Shown here one piece after another: positions 1-8,552 of a DNA stretch of 64,000 nt. The position numbers and the translations under genes are program-made. The notes beneath the pieces are model-generated. The model searched no databases and had not been told where the DNA came from. It saw only the letters and a list, made by a program, of their open reading frames with translations. How positions within the stretch are numbered: the first letter of the stretch is position 1; each line of letters begins with the position of its first letter. This stretch comes from Costertonia aggregata (lineage in GTDB: Bacteria > Bacteroidota > Bacteroidia > Flavobacteriales > Flavobacteriaceae), in assembly GCF_013402795.1 (NCBI RefSeq), contig NZ_CP058595.1, positions 2,141,848-2,205,847 of the forward strand. The letters run 5' to 3'.

Positions 1-30
1 GCCGGGCATAAGGATAAATGCATTTTATTC

Positions 31-93
31 AACTAACAACTAACAACTAACAACTAACAACTAACAACTAACAACTAACAACTAAAAACTAAC
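31..93. repeat. Heptanucleotide tandem array (AACTAAC)9
   Basis: Nine head-to-tail copies of the 7-mer AACTAAC run from position 31 to 93. Only unit 8 (80-86) differs, ending in A instead of C. The array stops one base before the ATG of the next gene at 95. It would occupy the leader or ribosome-loading region of that gene, so gain or loss of units would change the spacing to upstream signals. The only sequence visible upstream of it is 30 bases with no recognisable gene. Confidence 0.95.
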
Positions 94-94
94 A

Positions 95-355
95 ATGAAC
101 ATATCCGTAGAACTAACTTTTTCTCCTTTACAGGACGATTTTGAACAACATATCATCAATTTTATAAAAAAACTAAGGGCTTCGGGCCTAACAATTCTTG
201 AAAATCCGTTGAGTACCCAAGTATTCGGTGACTATGATGAAGTCATGAAAGTACTGAGTACAGAAGTAAAAACAGCTTTTGAGTTGATGAACAAGGGTTT
301 GTTGTTCATGAAAATTGTAAAATCAGACAGGAGCGCATATGAGCCACATTTTTGA
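95..355 (+). CDS. YkoF/MTH1187-like thiamine-binding protein
   Basis: An 86-residue soluble protein of the thiamine-binding (YkoF / MTH1187) ferredoxin-like fold. It starts with the beta-strand segment NISVELTFSPL typical of the family, and its length matches a single domain. Known members bind thiamine or its pyrimidine moiety. The gene overlaps the start of the following pnuC-like transporter gene by 17 bases, so the two are probably translationally coupled. The context suggests handling of thiamine during uptake. The start follows directly on the heptamer array. No signal peptide is visible. The family call rests on pattern and context, not on an alignment. Confidence 0.7.
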   Translation: MNISVELTFSPLQDDFEQHIINFIKKLRASGLTILENPLSTQVFGDYDEVMKVLSTEVKTAFELMNKGLLFMKIVKSDRSAYEPHF

Positions 356-977
356 TTGGATCTTTGCCCAGTATCAAGATACGCCCACCCATTTGATCAT
401 ACTGGAAATGATCGGGGTGTTCTTTGGTTTTTTGAGTGTTTGGTATTCCAAAAGAGAGAACATACTGGTTTTCCCTACAGGTATTATCAGTACGGGGATT
501 TTTGTATATATTTTGCTGGTTTTTGGATTGTTGGGAGACATGCTGATCAATGCCTACTATTTCTCGATGAGCATTTTTGGGTGGTACGTTTGGACCAGAA
601 AAGTTGACGCAGACCATTTTATCCCCATAACCAAGACTACGCCACGGGAGAAAAAATGGTCTATTGTTTTATTCATGGCAACTGTCATATTTGTTTGCTT
701 GGTATACCTTTGGTTTGATAAGTTCAATAACTGGACATCGTATGTTGACACGGTCACTACGGCTATCTTTTTCGTAGGCATGTGGCTCATGGCCAAGAAA
801 AAACTTGAAAACTGGATCTATTGGATAATTGGCGATATTATTTCAGTTCCCCTGTATTGGTATAAAGGACTTATATTTACTTCGTTTCAATTCTTTTTAT
901 TTACAATAATTGCTATTTACGGTTATTCGGCATGGAAAAAAAGCTTGAACAAAAGCCCTCGGACATTATTAAGGTAG
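339..977 (+). CDS. PnuC-family transporter (PnuT-like, thiamine, or nicotinamide riboside)
   Basis: A 212-residue integral membrane protein with about seven hydrophobic segments and the conserved PnuC pattern: WYSKREN and FPTGI near the N-terminus, then an aromatic cluster FGWYVWTRK. PnuC-family carriers move vitamin precursors by facilitated diffusion, with the substrate trapped by phosphorylation. In Bacteroidota, homologues linked to thiamine genes are called PnuT. The upstream thiamine-binding gene favours thiamine, while the downstream NadR-like kinase would also suit nicotinamide riboside. The gene overlaps both neighbours (17 and 46 bases), which indicates one operon. Confidence 0.85.
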   Translation: MSHIFDWIFAQYQDTPTHLIILEMIGVFFGFLSVWYSKRENILVFPTGIISTGIFVYILLVFGLLGDMLINAYYFSMSIFGWYVWTRKVDADHFIPITKTTPREKKWSIVLFMATVIFVCLVYLWFDKFNNWTSYVDTVTTAIFFVGMWLMAKKKLENWIYWIIGDIISVPLYWYKGLIFTSFQFFLFTIIAIYGYSAWKKSLNKSPRTLLR

Positions 978-1492
978 TATTGTTCGGCCCGGAATCTACG
1001 GGTAAAACTACACTTTCGGAACAATTGGCACGGCATTACAATACCGTTTGGGTACCCGAATACGCCCGGGAATACTTACAGAATAAATGGAACAACGAGC
1101 GCAAAACCTGTGAACCCAAAGATTTATTGCCAATTGCCGAGGGCCAAATAAAATTGGAGAATGAGCTCACGCAAAAAGCTACAAAAATATTGGTTTGCGA
1201 TACTGATTTATTGGAAACCAAAGTATATTCCGAAGCGTATTATCTTGGTTATTGCGACCCTATTTTAGAAAAGTATGCATTGCAAAATACATATGAACTG
1301 TATTTGTTGACCTATATAGATATACCTTGGGAAGCCGATGATTTAAGGGACAAGCCACAGGAAAGAGAAGAAATGTTCACATATTTTCACGACACTCTCA
1401 AAAAGCACGATAAAAATTTTATTATTGTAAAAGGAGATAAAAAAACAAGACTGAATAAAGCCGTTAAACACATTGATAACTTGCTAAAATAG
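932..1492 (+). CDS. NadR-like P-loop kinase (AAA family ATPase)
   Basis: A 186-residue cytosolic P-loop protein resembling the ribosylnicotinamide-kinase domain of NadR. The Walker A motif GPESTGKTT lies at residues 19-27. It is followed by EYAREYL and CDTDLLET, both typical of this kinase family. It lacks the nucleotidyltransferase and DNA-binding domains of full NadR. Its start overlaps the transporter gene by 46 bases. Known logic: the kinase traps the vitamin carried in by the PnuC-type carrier. Whether the substrate is nicotinamide riboside or thiamine cannot be decided from the sequence. Confidence 0.75.
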   Translation: MEKKLEQKPSDIIKVVLFGPESTGKTTLSEQLARHYNTVWVPEYAREYLQNKWNNERKTCEPKDLLPIAEGQIKLENELTQKATKILVCDTDLLETKVYSEAYYLGYCDPILEKYALQNTYELYLLTYIDIPWEADDLRDKPQEREEMFTYFHDTLKKHDKNFIIVKGDKKTRLNKAVKHIDNLLK

Positions 1493-1495
1493 AAA

Positions 1496-3034
1496 ATGGA
1501 ATTCACGAATAAAGATTTGGAGCTGCTACAGGAAAAAGGAATTGACCAAAACGAGGTAAAACGACAGATTGAAACCTTTAAAGAAGGTATACCGTTTGTA
1601 CGCTTGTCGAAATCGGCTGTAGTTGGGGACGGTATCTTAAAGTTTTCCCCATCAGAGGAACAACAATATATTGATACGTTCGAGAAATCAAAAGAAGGCT
1701 TGTTGCTATTAAAATTCGTTCCCGCTTCGGGTGCTGCATCCCGCATGTTCAAAGCCATGTTCAATTTTTTGGAGGCTTACGATCCATTAGGGGAAAGTTT
1801 GGACGAATATGTGGCCCGTACAAACGATACGGCCATCAAAGAATTTTTTGAACAATGGGAGAAACTGGCATTTTATAAACTTATCCAGAACAGAATCGTA
1901 GGTAAGGCCAAAAACAAGGATGAAGAAAAATATCTTTTCGTAAAGGAAATGTTATTGGAAGATGGTCTCAATTATGGCTTTTACCCCAAAGGCCTTCTCC
2001 CGTTTCATGAATATGGGGATACTACGGCGACACCTTTTGAAGAGCACTTGAAAGAGGCAGCGGCGTACGCTACGGTAGGGGGTAAGTCTAACCTGCATTT
2101 TACGATTTCCGAACAGCATGGCGAAATGTTCAATGAAGAGTTCAATAAAGTGGGCGATAGGGTATCAACGGCAACAAAAACATCCTTCACGGTTGGTTAC
2201 TCCTTTCAGAAATCGTCAACGGATACCATTGCGGTCGATATGAACAACGATCCTTTTCGAAATTCTGAGGGTACGATTTTGTTCAGACCTGGTGGTCATG
2301 GCGCTCTAATTGAAAATTTGGACGAGCAAGATGCTGATATCATTTTTATCAAAAACATAGACAATGTTGTAACACCACGTTATGCTGACGATGTTTCAAA
2401 AAGTAAAAAAATCTTGGCGGGATTATTGCTTTCGGTTCAGCAGAAAGCCTTTGAATATGCAAGGGCTTTGGAAGGTGATACCGTAAATTCGGAATTATTG
2501 AACGATTGCAAAGCTTTTTTGGAGGATGAACTTAACGTACGTTTTTCCGATAGTTTTGCAACGTTTACGATTTCAAATCAAATAGATGTTTTAAAGGATA
2601 AGCTTCATAGGCCCATTCGCATATGTGGTATGGTCAAGAACGAGGGTGAGCCCGGCGGAGGCCCTTTTTGGATTAAAGATGGGAACGGTCGTATTTCGTT
2701 GCAAATCGTAGAATCCGCCCAAATAGATTTATCCAACAGCAATCAATCTGAAATTTTAAAGACGTCAACACATTTTAATCCTGTCGATATCGTGTGTGGT
2801 GTAAAGGATTATGAAGGCGATAAATACAACCTGTTGAATTATGTAGATCCCAAACAAGGATTTATTACCGAGAAAACAAAAGAGGGAAAAGCCCTGAAAG
2901 CTTTGGAGCGTCCCGGTCTTTGGAACGGTGCCATGGCATATTGGAACACTATTTTTGTAGAAGTACCGTCCACCACTTTTAACCCTGTAAAGACGGTTAA
3001 TGATTTATTGAAACCTGCCCATCAAGTAAAATAA
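1496..3034 (+). CDS. DUF4301 family protein
   Basis: A 512-residue protein recognised as a full-length DUF4301 member, a family found mainly in Bacteroidota. Segments such as LKFVPASGAASRMFK and GGHGALIENL recall sugar-nucleotide or phosphate-binding loops, but no function is established. No signal peptide or membrane segment is present. It begins three bases after the kinase gene and ends at a strong bidirectional terminator, so it is the last gene of the vitamin operon. Whether it has a role in that pathway is unknown. Confidence 0.8.
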   Translation: MEFTNKDLELLQEKGIDQNEVKRQIETFKEGIPFVRLSKSAVVGDGILKFSPSEEQQYIDTFEKSKEGLLLLKFVPASGAASRMFKAMFNFLEAYDPLGESLDEYVARTNDTAIKEFFEQWEKLAFYKLIQNRIVGKAKNKDEEKYLFVKEMLLEDGLNYGFYPKGLLPFHEYGDTTATPFEEHLKEAAAYATVGGKSNLHFTISEQHGEMFNEEFNKVGDRVSTATKTSFTVGYSFQKSSTDTIAVDMNNDPFRNSEGTILFRPGGHGALIENLDEQDADIIFIKNIDNVVTPRYADDVSKSKKILAGLLLSVQQKAFEYARALEGDTVNSELLNDCKAFLEDELNVRFSDSFATFTISNQIDVLKDKLHRPIRICGMVKNEGEPGGGPFWIKDGNGRISLQIVESAQIDLSNSNQSEILKTSTHFNPVDIVCGVKDYEGDKYNLLNYVDPKQGFITEKTKEGKALKALERPGLWNGAMAYWNTIFVEVPSTTFNPVKTVNDLLKPAHQVK

Positions 3035-3054
3035 CAGATTACAAATTTTGATAT

Positions 3055-3095
3055 AAATGCCAAAAGTGTGTAACTCTTACACACTTTTGGCATTT
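3055..3095. terminator. Perfect 19-bp hairpin, bidirectional terminator
   Basis: A perfect inverted repeat with 19-base arms (3055-3073 and 3077-3095) and a three-base loop lies 20 bases after the DUF4301 stop. The A-rich left end and T-rich right end would give a U-tract on either strand. It closes the vitamin operon. Confidence 0.85.
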
Positions 3096-3257
3096 ACTAT
3101 ACAGCTTTATACAAAGTTTAATACGCTCTTGATTAATTTAAATATATGATTATCAAAGTATTAAATCTATTTTTAGCATGTAAGCGGAGTTGGCATTATT
3201 GTTTCATCTTAGATAACCGAACTTATTTATTAATTGTTAATTTAAAATAGATACAAG

Positions 3258-3557
3258 ATGAAAAAATTAGTTTTCGCAACAGCACTGGCTTTAGGAAGTT
3301 TAACAGCAATTTCTGCAACAACCCCAATTTTTCACGATGGGATTATGGAAATCGTAATCGCACAGGATTTTACTGAAATCGCAGTTGAGGATGTACCGCA
3401 AGCTATTGTAGATGCTTTAGGTACCGACCACCCTGGAGCAACCATAGATAAAGCTCATGTAAACGGTGAAGCACAATACAAATTGGAAGTTACCAAAGAA
3501 GACGGTACTACTGCTGAATTATATGCAGACGCCGAAGGTAACTGGTTAGACATGTAA
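3258..3557 (+). CDS. Small secreted PepSY-like protein (paralogue 1)
   Basis: A 99-residue protein with a clear signal peptide (MKKLVFATALALGSLTA), then a PepSY-like / beta-lactamase-inhibitor-like domain: a helix ending VPQAIVDAL followed by beta strands with YKLEV, AELYAD and EGNWLDM. It is expected in the periplasm or outside the cell. A paralogue with the same layout lies at 4021-4323. PepSY-type proteins often sit beside two-component systems, and this pair precedes one. Specific function unknown. It has its own terminator. Confidence 0.75.
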   Translation: MKKLVFATALALGSLTAISATTPIFHDGIMEIVIAQDFTEIAVEDVPQAIVDALGTDHPGATIDKAHVNGEAQYKLEVTKEDGTTAELYADAEGNWLDM

Positions 3558-3604
3558 TATTCAACTTCATATAGTAGAGTTTATTAGTTTTTGATTAAGT
3601 TAGA

Positions 3605-3636
3605 AAAGTCCCGCATTTGCGGGACTTTCATTTTTT
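3605..3636 (+). terminator. Intrinsic terminator after PepSY-like gene 1
   Basis: A ten-base-pair stem AAAGTCCCGC/GCGGGACTTT with loop ATTT is followed by CATTTTTT, 47 bases after the stop codon. Confidence 0.9.
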
Positions 3637-3691
3637 GTGACTTTTATTTTATTTAGGTGTCTAAATAAGTAAGAACACATAAAACCATAAA

Positions 3692-3844
3692 TTGAAACAC
3701 TTATTTATATCTATGGCCTACGGAATAGCAGCTCTGCTCGCCATTATTTTCGCATCGTTTTATTTATCACAAGACATATCGACGAACGATACCATTTCAA
3801 AGGAATCTTACAAGACCGATTTTGATACTGAACACACCATTTAA
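3692..3844 (+). CDS. Possible small single-pass membrane peptide
   Basis: A short reading frame between the two PepSY-like genes. From the TTG at 3692 it codes for 50 residues; from the ATG at 3713, 43. The N-terminal half is one hydrophobic segment (YGIAALLAIIFASFYL) and the rest is polar and acidic. It lies between two terminators and would be transcribed alone. No family is recognised. Chance is possible for an ORF this short; the clean signal-anchor shape is the only support. Confidence 0.35.
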   Translation: MKHLFISMAYGIAALLAIIFASFYLSQDISTNDTISKESYKTDFDTEHTI

Positions 3845-3854
3845 AATCTTCTAA

Positions 3855-3885
3855 ATTGTGTATTTATTACACACAATGTTTTTTA
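3855..3885 (+). terminator. Weak hairpin with T-run after the small ORF
   Basis: A seven-base-pair stem ATTGTGT/ACACAAT (3855-3861, 3871-3877) with a nine-base AT-rich loop is followed by GTTTTTTAA. It is AT-rich and therefore weak, but positioned as a terminator for the small ORF. Confidence 0.4.
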
Positions 3886-4020
3886 AGGTAACATATTTAT
3901 CCAATATAAAATAATTCACTTTATTTTAATTAATTGATAATCAATAAGTTAATTAAAATTTTGATTATGGCATCAAGTTTTCTATAAGATATAGCAAGTT
4001 TAATATCTAAATATAGAAAC

Positions 4021-4323
4021 ATGAAAAAGTTATTTTTTGCAGCAGTATTATCATTGGGAAGTTTAACAGCGTTCGCACAAGCCGAAGAGGCACAAGCTGA
4101 TGCTACGGATGTTGTGGCAGTGGCCCAAGATGATTTTACCGAGATAGAGGTAAGTACACTTCCGGAGGCGGTATCTGGAGCAGTGGCCCAAAACTATCCT
4201 ACGGCAACAATCAATAAAGCCTATGTAAACGAAGCTAAGCAATACAAGTTAGAGGTATCATTGGAAGATGGTACATCAGGCACTTTGTATGCCGATGAAA
4301 ACGGAAACTGGATTGAAATGTAA
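4021..4323 (+). CDS. Small secreted PepSY-like protein (paralogue 2)
   Basis: A 100-residue secreted protein, paralogous to the one at 3258-3557. It has a signal peptide ending near AFAQA and an Ala/Asp-rich linker. Its conserved core (FTEIEVSTLPEAV, INKAYVNEAKQYKLEV, YADENGNWIEM) is near-identical in pattern to its sister. It is predicted periplasmic, with unknown ligand. It is followed by its own terminator and then by the NtrC-type regulator gene, so it could be a target of or accessory to that system, which is inference from position only. Confidence 0.75.
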   Translation: MKKLFFAAVLSLGSLTAFAQAEEAQADATDVVAVAQDDFTEIEVSTLPEAVSGAVAQNYPTATINKAYVNEAKQYKLEVSLEDGTSGTLYADENGNWIEM

Positions 4324-4364
4324 ATAACTTGAGTTATTTGTTTTGTATCAAGTTGGTTTGGTCG

Positions 4365-4398
4365 GAAAGGGGTCGTGTAATGCGGCCCCTTTCTATTT
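4365..4398 (+). terminator. Intrinsic terminator after PepSY-like gene 2
   Basis: An eleven-base-pair stem GAAAGGGGTCG/CGGCCCCTTTC (one G-T pair) with a seven-base loop is followed by TATTTTAT. Confidence 0.85.
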
Positions 4399-4559
4399 TA
4401 TGGATACCGGAATTGGTATCTCACGAATCTTGATGGTTGAATTGGGCCTTGAGCGTGGTAGAGGTTTTTTATTGATGCATTATCTTTTATGAAAATTTTA
4501 AAAAAAAGGCATAGCTTTCTTAGGTGTTTTTCACGTACATAAGTAAAGCAAACCATAGG

Positions 4560-5909
4560 ATGCCCCGAATACTCATAATTGAAGATGATACCGCTTTTTG
4601 TCAAATGCTCCAAAAATTCTTGGATAAAAAAGGCTACGAAGTAGAAATAAGTCTCACGGCTCCAGATGCCAAGGCAAAGTTTAAAGATTCACGTTTTGAT
4701 TTGGTTTTGACCGATTTACGCTTGCCCGATTATGACGGTATTCGATTATTGGATGAAATAAAACAAGTAGACCCAAGCATCCCCGTAATTGTAATGACCG
4801 GCTATGCCGAAGTGGGTACGGCTGTCACCGCTATGAAAAAGGGCGCTTTTGACTATATATCAAAACCTTTCACGCCAGATGAGATGTTGACATTGATCGG
4901 CAATGCACTTGAGAGGAAACCAGTACGGGTCATTACCAAAAAGGCCGATATTGAAATACCTACCAATGGTGGGACAAATAAGGGAACGGTAACGGGAATT
5001 AGTGATGCCTCCAAAAAGTTGAACGAGTATATAAAACTGGTAGCGCCCACGAACATGTCCGTACTCATTACAGGAGAAAGTGGTACGGGAAAAGAAGTAA
5101 CGGCGAAAGCGATACATGATAAAAGTAAAAGAAGCGAAAATAGTTTTGTTGCTGTTGATTGTGGAGCGATTCCCAAAGAGTTGGCAACAAGTGAATTTTT
5201 TGGACACATAAAAGGTAGTTTCACCGGAGCCGTAGAGGATAAGATCGGAAATTTTCAAGCAGCTGATGGTGGTACTTTGTTTTTGGATGAAGTGGGTAAC
5301 CTTTCTTATGAAAATCAAATTCAACTGCTTAGGGCCCTACAGGAACGAAAAATCAAACGGGTCGGGAGCACGAAAGAGATTCATGTTGATGTGCGTATTA
5401 TAACCGCTACCAACGAAGATTTACGTGATGCCGTTGAAAAGGGAACTTTTCGTGAAGATCTTTATCACAGATTGAACGAATTTTCGATTGAAATACCATC
5501 TTTATCAGAACGTTTTGAGGATTTGATTTTATTCGCTGAACATTTTCTTACCATTTCGAACAACTCATTGAACAAAGAGGTAAAAAGTTTTTCGGATGAA
5601 GTCGTAGCTGTTTTTGGAAAATATCATTGGCCGGGAAACCTCAGAGAGCTCCAAAACACCATTAAAAGGGCCGTGCTACTTACCACAGGTGACGAAGTAC
5701 AGGTTGCAGCATTGCCCGCTTCGGTAAAAGAACCCGACCAAACTAAAATGGACATGGCGAGCGGATTTTCAAAATCCGAATATGAAAAAGAGCAGATTCT
5801 ACGGGCTTTAAAGAAAACCAATTTCAATAAATCCAAAGCGGCAAAATTGTTACAGGTCACCCGTAAGACGTTGTACAATAAGATCAATCACTATAACTTG
5901 GACTTGTAG
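4560..5909 (+). CDS. NtrC-family sigma-54-dependent response regulator
   Basis: A 449-residue activator from the ATG at 4560, which gives the standard REC start MPRILIIEDD; an upstream in-frame ATG at 4524 would add 12 unlikely residues. Receiver domain 1-115 has phospho-acceptor D52. The AAA+ domain has Walker A GESGTGK at 172-178, sigma-54 contact loop GSFTGA at 219-224 (a conservative variant of GAFTGA) and Walker B LFLDE at 240-244. A Fis-type helix-turn-helix forms the last 40 residues. It should activate RpoN promoters when phosphorylated, probably by the hybrid kinase encoded convergently, whose gene overlaps it by 26 bases. Confidence 0.95.
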   Translation: MPRILIIEDDTAFCQMLQKFLDKKGYEVEISLTAPDAKAKFKDSRFDLVLTDLRLPDYDGIRLLDEIKQVDPSIPVIVMTGYAEVGTAVTAMKKGAFDYISKPFTPDEMLTLIGNALERKPVRVITKKADIEIPTNGGTNKGTVTGISDASKKLNEYIKLVAPTNMSVLITGESGTGKEVTAKAIHDKSKRSENSFVAVDCGAIPKELATSEFFGHIKGSFTGAVEDKIGNFQAADGGTLFLDEVGNLSYENQIQLLRALQERKIKRVGSTKEIHVDVRIITATNEDLRDAVEKGTFREDLYHRLNEFSIEIPSLSERFEDLILFAEHFLTISNNSLNKEVKSFSDEVVAVFGKYHWPGNLRELQNTIKRAVLLTTGDEVQVAALPASVKEPDQTKMDMASGFSKSEYEKEQILRALKKTNFNKSKAAKLLQVTRKTLYNKINHYNLDL

Positions 5910-8349
5910 ATATATAATGTCGCAAAGCGAGCTCTAGTGCGGTAACTTTGTTTTTAAGGCTGTAAAATTTGGATTTCAAATCGTTTTCAAAAATCGATTC
6001 CAATTGTTCAAATGCTTCTAAAATAGGAATACAATCCTCTGCTTTCAATTGGCGGAACATAGGGAGCATTTTATGTGAAATATCGTTGATTTTATTTAAA
6101 TCCTCATGTTCAATAGCCGTCTTAAGCTGTACCATGTTCGATTGGGTCTCGATTAAAAACGTTTCCAAGATTTCGTTCAAGGCATCTTCGTTTTTATCCA
6201 AAAAAGAGGAAATTAGTGACAAATTGAACAAATTTGATTCATTTTTGATTATTTCATCCTCATTTTGTTCTTTTTTTGGTAAAAAACTATCTGGAAAAAA
6301 CTCCCCCAAGACAGTAAAAAAAGTAGTTTTTGAAAAAGGTTTTTGTATGGTTTTGTCAAAACCAGCCTTGGTATAGACGTTCATATCCAAATCTCTCCTT
6401 CCGGTCATGGCGATTATGGGTTGGTGCGTATAATGTGTATATAGGCCCGATTTTAATTTTTCCAATACCTTGAAACCGTTGATATTCGGCATTTGAATAT
6501 CGGTGATTACAGCGTCGTATGGTGTATTCATTTCTTTTTTAATATCATTGAAATCTGAATACACCATTGCTTTTATATTTGAATTCGCACATACCTCTTG
6601 CAATAATTGTAGCATGGCCGTATCATCATCGATAACAAGGATTGATAAAGACGCTCCAGACTTTAATAAAGTATCGGGAGTTGTAGGTGTGATCGCATTA
6701 GTGGGCTGTAAGGGTAGTTGTACCGTGAACGTACTTCCCTTATCTTCCTCACTTTTCATGTGAAGGGAGCCGTCGAGGAGTTCGGTAAGCTTTTTGGATA
6801 TGGTAAGCCCCAGACCGTAACCCCCATATTTTTTTTCGGTGTCGTCATCGGCCTGTGCAAATTCTTGAAAAATGTGTTCTTGCTTCTCTTCTTTGATACC
6901 GATACCACTATCGGCAATGCTGATATAGGCCGCAATTATGCCACTATCCCTTTTTTCTGTCCACGCCTTGATTTTTATGAACCCCTTATTCGTGAATTTG
7001 TAAGCATTGCCAATGAGGTTGTTCAATATTTGTCGTATTCTAAAAGGGTCTCCCAAATGGGTTGTTTGTAATTTTTCATCTATTTCTAGTTGTAGTGCTA
7101 TAGGTTTTTCTTTGTGTATTTCCTTTATGGCACTGGCGGTTTCTTGTATCAAATGAAATGGTACGAACGGGATACTCTCTACTTTTAATTGACCTGCTTC
7201 CAATTTGGAGAAATCCAATAAATCGTTTACCAAATCGTTTACATAACCTGAGGCAGATCTTACATTTTTTAAATACGATTTTTGTTTTTCGGTAAGCCCC
7301 GAGTTTTCGATAAGCTCTGCGTAGCCGAATATGGTGTTGAGGGGCGTCCTAAGGTCGTGGCTAACCGTAGAAATCAATTGTTCCCTGCTTTTTAAAAGTG
7401 ATTCCGAATATTTTTTTTCCTTTTCCAGTTTTTCACGGTAGGTCTGTATTTTCCAAAAATCCCTATTGATGAGAAACGTAAAGATCCCAGTGATTACGAA
7501 TCCCAAAAGGGCCGCGAACACCGCCAGGCGTATGCTTCTTCGTAGGGCCGATTGTTTTTTGACATTGTCATTATAGGTGTTGACTATAATTTCCCTTTCA
7601 AATGCGGAAATAATGTTTCTTAATTGTTGGGAAAGTTCCAAGTCGTTACGGTTTACCTGCATTTCCTTTAGTTCCAAAGAGCGCTGGGTTCTAAAGTCCT
7701 TTATTTTTGCTTCGGTCAACAGGTTTCTTGATACGTTCAATATAGAATCTATTTTTTTGGTGTTGTTCAGGTCGTTTTTATCCTGAGGTACGTTTTGGTT
7801 ATAAAAATCGGCCAATTTGCGTATGGCCCTTTGTGCCTCGATAGGAAGTTCTTTGATATTGGGCGCAAGCATTTCGGGGGTGATTATCCCCAAAGAGGCT
7901 TCCATATTGTCTAATTTCTTTATTGCCGAATCAATTGAGTTTGTGGCATTGTTCCTTACCTTGAGACTACGCAGTTCATTATTGTTGGCCACTTTTTTTC
8001 GGAGCAGTATTTGTAGACTGTCCAACAGATTTTTTTGATAATCGCTTTCCGACAGTGTCTTTAGGCTATCTACATCCGTTAAAATTGAATCTATTTTTGA
8101 GGTATAGGCGTTGAAGTTATTTTTGGTCCTGCTTTGTAGGGCCAGTTTGGATAGACTTTCCGCCTCGTGCATATTGGTCAACAGGGCGCTTGTCTTTAAC
8201 AGCTTGGTATCGTTCTCGCCGGCCGTATCGGTCGAAATGTAGATTTGTATTTCCGAGAAGATAAAAAAACCGGCCAACCCTGCCAACCCTGCTAAAATGA
8301 GGTAACTGACCAATATTTTAAAAGTGAACTTATTTTTGGTTTTGCCCAT
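5884..8349 (-). CDS. Hybrid sensor histidine kinase with REC and Hpt domains
   Basis: An 821-residue phosphorelay kinase. TM1 lies at about 11-31 and TM2 at 274-294, flanking a roughly 240-residue periplasmic helical sensor region. HisKA has H331 in VSHDLRTPLN. The HATPase domain spans about 430-550 (NNLIGNAYKF, DSGIGI, GGYGLGL). A receiver domain follows with D617 (VITDIQMP), then a C-terminal Hpt domain with H759 (ISHKML). This His-Asp-His architecture implies an external final receiver, and the convergent NtrC-type regulator is the obvious candidate. The 3' ends of the two genes overlap by 26 bases on opposite strands. Confidence 0.92.
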   Translation of the reverse strand: MGKTKNKFTFKILVSYLILAGLAGLAGFFIFSEIQIYISTDTAGENDTKLLKTSALLTNMHEAESLSKLALQSRTKNNFNAYTSKIDSILTDVDSLKTLSESDYQKNLLDSLQILLRKKVANNNELRSLKVRNNATNSIDSAIKKLDNMEASLGIITPEMLAPNIKELPIEAQRAIRKLADFYNQNVPQDKNDLNNTKKIDSILNVSRNLLTEAKIKDFRTQRSLELKEMQVNRNDLELSQQLRNIISAFEREIIVNTYNDNVKKQSALRRSIRLAVFAALLGFVITGIFTFLINRDFWKIQTYREKLEKEKKYSESLLKSREQLISTVSHDLRTPLNTIFGYAELIENSGLTEKQKSYLKNVRSASGYVNDLVNDLLDFSKLEAGQLKVESIPFVPFHLIQETASAIKEIHKEKPIALQLEIDEKLQTTHLGDPFRIRQILNNLIGNAYKFTNKGFIKIKAWTEKRDSGIIAAYISIADSGIGIKEEKQEHIFQEFAQADDDTEKKYGGYGLGLTISKKLTELLDGSLHMKSEEDKGSTFTVQLPLQPTNAITPTTPDTLLKSGASLSILVIDDDTAMLQLLQEVCANSNIKAMVYSDFNDIKKEMNTPYDAVITDIQMPNINGFKVLEKLKSGLYTHYTHQPIIAMTGRRDLDMNVYTKAGFDKTIQKPFSKTTFFTVLGEFFPDSFLPKKEQNEDEIIKNESNLFNLSLISSFLDKNEDALNEILETFLIETQSNMVQLKTAIEHEDLNKINDISHKMLPMFRQLKAEDCIPILEAFEQLESIFENDLKSKFYSLKNKVTALELALRHYISTSPSYSD

Positions 8350-8470
8350 ATATCGTCAAAAGTGAACCGTTCATGAATACATACGTATGGGGATAATGAA
8401 GAGTTTATGGCCAAAAGTTAATTATTGATAAAGTTATAGTGTGTAATATAAAATCCTGTAGTACTTTTAT

Positions 8471-8552
8471 GCCATCTCAAAGGGGTGCTTGTTAAATCAG
8501 GCTGAGATTATACCCAATGAACCTGGGCAGGTAATGCTGCCAAGGGATGGTG
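8471..8552 (+). ncRNA. TPP (thiamine pyrophosphate) riboswitch
   Basis: The THI-element consensus can be read directly: GGGGTGC at 8482-8488, GGCTGAGATTATACCC from 8500, GAACCTG, GGTAATGCTGCC, and closing AGGGATGG. P1 forms between CCATC at 8472-8476 and GATGG at 8546-8550. It lies about 100-150 bases upstream of the TonB receptor gene and should repress it and the next gene when thiamine pyrophosphate is plentiful. A CCCCTTTT stretch at 8620-8627 could pair with AAAGGGG of the aptamer (8479-8485), a possible expression platform. Confidence 0.93.

Noticed and set aside
31-93. CRISPR or telomere-like array
   Set aside because: The units are 7 bases with no spacers; it is a simple tandem repeat.
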